NCBI GenBank assembly: GCA_900317015.1
Contig: ONFH01000125.1
Location: 1 to 7,321, forward strand
DNA from: an uncultured Erysipelotrichaceae bacterium
GTDB lineage: Bacteria; Bacillota_I; Bacilli_A; Erysipelotrichales; Coprobacillaceae
Length of the DNA stretch: 7,321 nt
Direction: 5' to 3'
Shown here: positions 5,305 through 7,321 of the stretch, in pieces
Position numbering within the stretch: position 1 is the first letter of the stretch
Layout of the letters: every line of letters starts with the position of its first letter
Position numbers and translations under genes: made by a program
The notes under the pieces: generated by a model
Told to the model about the DNA's origin: nothing
Seen by the model: the letters and a program-made list of their open reading frames with translations, nothing else
Databases searched by the model: none

Positions 5305-5964
5305 ATGGTAGGTACAATTGAATTACTTGGAAAAGAGTATCCATATACAGTTAAATATAAGAATATTCGTTCCTTGATCATTAAAGTGGAAAAAGGTGAG
5401 TTAGTTGTCTCATCATCACCGTATTTCACCAAACCGGAGATCGAAGCGTTTATGATCAAGAATGAACGAAAACTTGTCAAACAGCTAGAAAGTTATGAAC
5501 CGTATTTAAGTGTAGAACAGGGATACGTGACCCTTTATGGGGTACGTTATCCACTCATTATTAATGATCTTCATAAACGGAAATGTGAATTATATAATGG
5601 GAAGTTCTACATTTATACAAAGAATGTGCAGAGTGCTTTTGAAGCCTATGCAAAAGATCAAATCTATCATTATACGGTCAATAAGATCAGAGAATATTTA
5701 TCATTGTATTTTGATCATCAGATGCCAGAAGTCGTTGTCAAAAAATATAAAGGACGCTGGGGCAGCTGTTACTATGAAAAGAATCTGATCACTTTTAATC
5801 TCTCACTCATCTATATTGAGAAAGAATTGATCGACTATGTCGTGATGCATGAACTGTGTCACTTCTTAGAAGCCAATCATAGCTCACGTTTCTATTATGA
5901 ATTAGGCTTAAGAATGCCTGACTATAAACGACGAGTGAAGTTACTGAAAGGAAAACATGTATGA
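5305..5964 (+). CDS. YgjP/DUF45 family zinc metallopeptidase
   Basis: A cytoplasmic predicted zinc metallopeptidase of the YgjP-like (DUF45, PF01863) family, whose cellular substrates are largely unknown. It has 219 residues, near the family norm. The N-terminal half (about 1-110) is the usual beta-rich part. The C-terminal half has the signature GRWGSC (150-155), ITFNLSL (162-168), then IDYVVMHELCHFLEANHSSRF (176-196). H182 and H186 of HELCH plus H192 of NHS are the expected metal ligands, and E183 the catalytic base. No signal peptide or membrane segment is present. The start at 5305 is the only plausible one: the in-frame region upstream has no ATG, GTG or TTG back to a stop at 5245-5247, and the next Met is at residue 50. 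It lacks an SD. Its stop overlaps the next start (ATGA), so it heads a translationally coupled cluster. Confidence 0.9.
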   Translation: MVGTIELLGKEYPYTVKYKNIRSLIIKVEKGELVVSSSPYFTKPEIEAFMIKNERKLVKQLESYEPYLSVEQGYVTLYGVRYPLIINDLHKRKCELYNGKFYIYTKNVQSAFEAYAKDQIYHYTVNKIREYLSLYFDHQMPEVVVKKYKGRWGSCYYEKNLITFNLSLIYIEKELIDYVVMHELCHFLEANHSSRFYYELGLRMPDYKRRVKLLKGKHV

Positions 5965-6683
5965 TCATTACGTCATTAAGTAATAAAACAATTAAAGAAC
6001 TGGTGAAATTAAAGACCAAGAAGGAACGTGACCGCCAAGGACAGTATCTTGTCGATGGGTATCATATGGTCAATGAAGCCATTGAAGCCGGATGTGCGAA
6101 GATGATCATTACGACCGATGAGCATTATCAAAGTGATCTGAATGTTCTTTATGTCAATCAGACCGTTATGGAAAAGCTTTCGTTTACGAAGACACCTCAG
6201 CCGATCATGGCCGTCGTCGAAAAGCAGGAAAGAAAGGTGGAAAAGGCTAACCGTGTATTGATCTTCGATGGGGTCCAGGATCCCGGCAATGTCGGAACGA
6301 TGATGCGTAGTGCCTGTGCTTTTAACTTTGATCAGGTGATCTTCTCAAATGACAGCTGTGATCTTTATAATGATAAGACGTTAAGAGCCACCCAGGGAGC
6401 TATCTTTAAGATGCCAGTCGTTCGTGGTGATCTCAAAGAAATGATCCCTGAATTGAAAGAGCAGGGCTTTACGGTTGTCGGTTCAGCTTTAAGAAATGCT
6501 AAAGAAATCACGGAAATCAAGACGCATGAGAAAATGGCATTTATTATGGGCAATGAAGGACAGGGCATGAAAGAGGAGATCTTAGATCTTTGCGATGAGG
6601 CGCTCTACATCCCGATCGGTCCCATGGAATCATTGAATGTGGGCGTGGCTGCCGGCATTATTATGTATACATTTAGAAAGTGA
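5961..6683 (+). CDS. TrmH/SpoU family RNA 2'-O-methyltransferase
   Basis: It transfers a methyl group from S-adenosylmethionine to a ribose 2'-OH in rRNA or tRNA. The specific site cannot be told here. The 240-residue protein resembles Bacillus YsgA and the RlmB group. Residues 1-90 are the SpoU substrate-binding domain (KTIKELVKLKTKKERDRQGQ and YLVDGYHMVNEA). Residues 98-240 are the knotted SPOUT catalytic domain: motif 1 DGVQDPGNVGTMMRSA (103-118, with N110 and R116), motif 2 IMGNEGQGM (195-203), and motif 3 YIPIGPMESLNVGVAAG (216-232, with N226). It overlaps the preceding metallopeptidase stop by four bases. AAAGGA (5947-5952) sits 8 nt before the ATG, so it can also be initiated independently. 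Confidence 0.93.
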   Translation: MIITSLSNKTIKELVKLKTKKERDRQGQYLVDGYHMVNEAIEAGCAKMIITTDEHYQSDLNVLYVNQTVMEKLSFTKTPQPIMAVVEKQERKVEKANRVLIFDGVQDPGNVGTMMRSACAFNFDQVIFSNDSCDLYNDKTLRATQGAIFKMPVVRGDLKEMIPELKEQGFTVVGSALRNAKEITEIKTHEKMAFIMGNEGQGMKEEILDLCDEALYIPIGPMESLNVGVAAGIIMYTFRK

Positions 6684-6693
6684 GGATAGGACA

Positions 6694-6966
6694 ATGATTC
6701 GCAGACATTATTATTTCAGTGGTGAAGTGCAGGGTGTTGGATTTCGTTTCCGTTGTGAACAGATTGCCTCTAAGCTTCATCTGACAGGCTGGTGTAAAAA
6801 TCTTTATGATGGCCGTGTAGAAGTGGAACTGCAAGGAGAACCACTGAATGTGGCCATGTTTCTAAGTGAGATCAATAAACAGCCATGGATCTCAATTACT
6901 GATGTTGAAGAAAGTGACAGACCTGTAAATAAGAAAGAAACAAAGTTTACAGTGAGACTTTATTAA
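6694..6966 (+). CDS. acyP: acylphosphatase
   Basis: A small cytoplasmic enzyme that hydrolyses acyl phosphates such as acetyl phosphate or 1,3-bisphosphoglycerate. The 90 residues match the usual family length. The signature FSGEVQGVGFRFR (8-20) contains the phosphate-binding loop and catalytic R18, and GWCKNLYDGRVEVELQG (32-48) contains catalytic N36. The start at 6694 follows GAGG (6682-6685) by 8 nt. An earlier in-frame ATG at 6637 would add 19 residues and overlap the methyltransferase by 47 bases. It is rejected because that extension translates the conserved methyltransferase motif 3 region in another frame and the family begins at the later site. The gene lies 10 nt after the methyltransferase and 1 nt before the lipid kinase gene, in one transcription unit. 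Confidence 0.94.
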   Translation: MIRRHYYFSGEVQGVGFRFRCEQIASKLHLTGWCKNLYDGRVEVELQGEPLNVAMFLSEINKQPWISITDVEESDRPVNKKETKFTVRLY

Positions 6967-6967
6967 T

Positions 6968-7321
6968 ATGAGACAGCCATTAAGAAAAAGTTTCCGGCAT
7001 GCCTTTGATGGCATCTGGGATACTGTACGTGATGAACGTAACATTAAGATTCATTTGATCGTGATGACGTTGGTCGTCATCTTTGGTGCGATCTATAAGA
7101 TCACCTATACAGAATGGCTGATCTGTCTTGTTTTATTTGCTTTGGTGATTTCATTGGAAATCGTCAATACGGCGATCGAAGCCGTTGTCGATTTAGCATC
7201 GCCAGATTATCATCCTTTAGCCAAGCGTGCGAAGGATTGTGCGGCTGGTGCAGTGTTGATTGCAGCAATCTTTGCCGCAATCATCGGATTACTGATCTTT
7301 ATTCCCTATATCTTGGGAAAA
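6968..7321 (+). CDS. dgkA: DgkA family lipid kinase (diacylglycerol/undecaprenol kinase), 3' end cut by window
   Basis: A small membrane kinase. Gram-positive members mostly phosphorylate undecaprenol, feeding the lipid carrier of cell-wall synthesis, rather than diacylglycerol. The reading frame runs from ATG 6968 to the last base without a stop, giving 118 residues of a family usually about 120-140 long, so little is missing. Conserved elements are RKSFRHAFDGI (6-16), ERNIKIHL (23-30), ISLEIVNTAIEAVVDL (61-76, with the family's key acidic residues E64 and E71) and HPLAKRAKDCAAGAVLI (82-98). Three membrane segments are visible, near 30-46, 50-70 and 93-116. The start is one base after the acyP stop. 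Only a weak, distant GTGAG (6951-6955) precedes it, so translation probably depends on coupling to acyP. Confidence 0.93.
   Translation, partial: MRQPLRKSFRHAFDGIWDTVRDERNIKIHLIVMTLVVIFGAIYKITYTEWLICLVLFALVISLEIVNTAIEAVVDLASPDYHPLAKRAKDCAAGAVLIAAIFAAIIGLLIFIPYILGK

Overview
The window looks like ordinary chromosomal DNA from a low-GC Firmicute. Strong GGAGG-type Shine-Dalgarno (SD) sites, frequent TTA leucine codons, compact hairpin-plus-T terminators and the gene families present all fit this. An anaerobic gut or rumen member of the Erysipelotrichia is my best guess, from overall feel only. There are ten genes, nine complete and one cut by the right edge. I see no mobile element, CRISPR array, tRNA or rRNA.

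Left part (1-2660): an NCS2/AzgA-type purine permease converges on a PadR repressor gene, and the two share a bidirectional terminator. PadR is divergent from a phenolic acid decarboxylase gene (padC). The padC promoter has perfect TTGACA and TATAAT boxes. Two PadR-type dyads (ATGT-N8-ACAT and ATGT-N8-ACAC) lie 33 bp apart, one over the -35 and one over the transcription start. This is a phenolic-acid stress switch: PadR represses until hydroxycinnamic acids appear, then PadC decarboxylates them to vinylphenols.

Middle part (2660-5280): a secreted right-handed beta-helix protein related to the pectate lyase/GH28 folds, with eight cysteines in its mature part. It is followed by a convergent VanZ-family membrane protein, then a divergent 77-residue acidic protein of unknown role and a short single-stranded DNA-binding protein (SSB). 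The SSB lacks the usual C-terminal DDDLPF-like tip, and the SD of its gene lies inside a 10-bp inverted repeat. A plain hairpin and then a true terminator close this region.

Right part (5290-7321): a tight co-directional cluster of a YgjP/DUF45 metallopeptidase, a TrmH/SpoU RNA methyltransferase (ATGA overlap), an acylphosphatase (10-nt gap) and a DgkA-type lipid kinase (1-nt gap, running off the window). The first gene has no SD, and a perfect TATAAT ends 7 nt before its ATG, so it may be translated from a leaderless mRNA.

I found no clearly new multi-gene system. The points most worth following are the two-operator padC switch, the leaderless candidate, the folded ssb leader with the tailless SSB, and the cysteine-rich secreted beta-helix protein.
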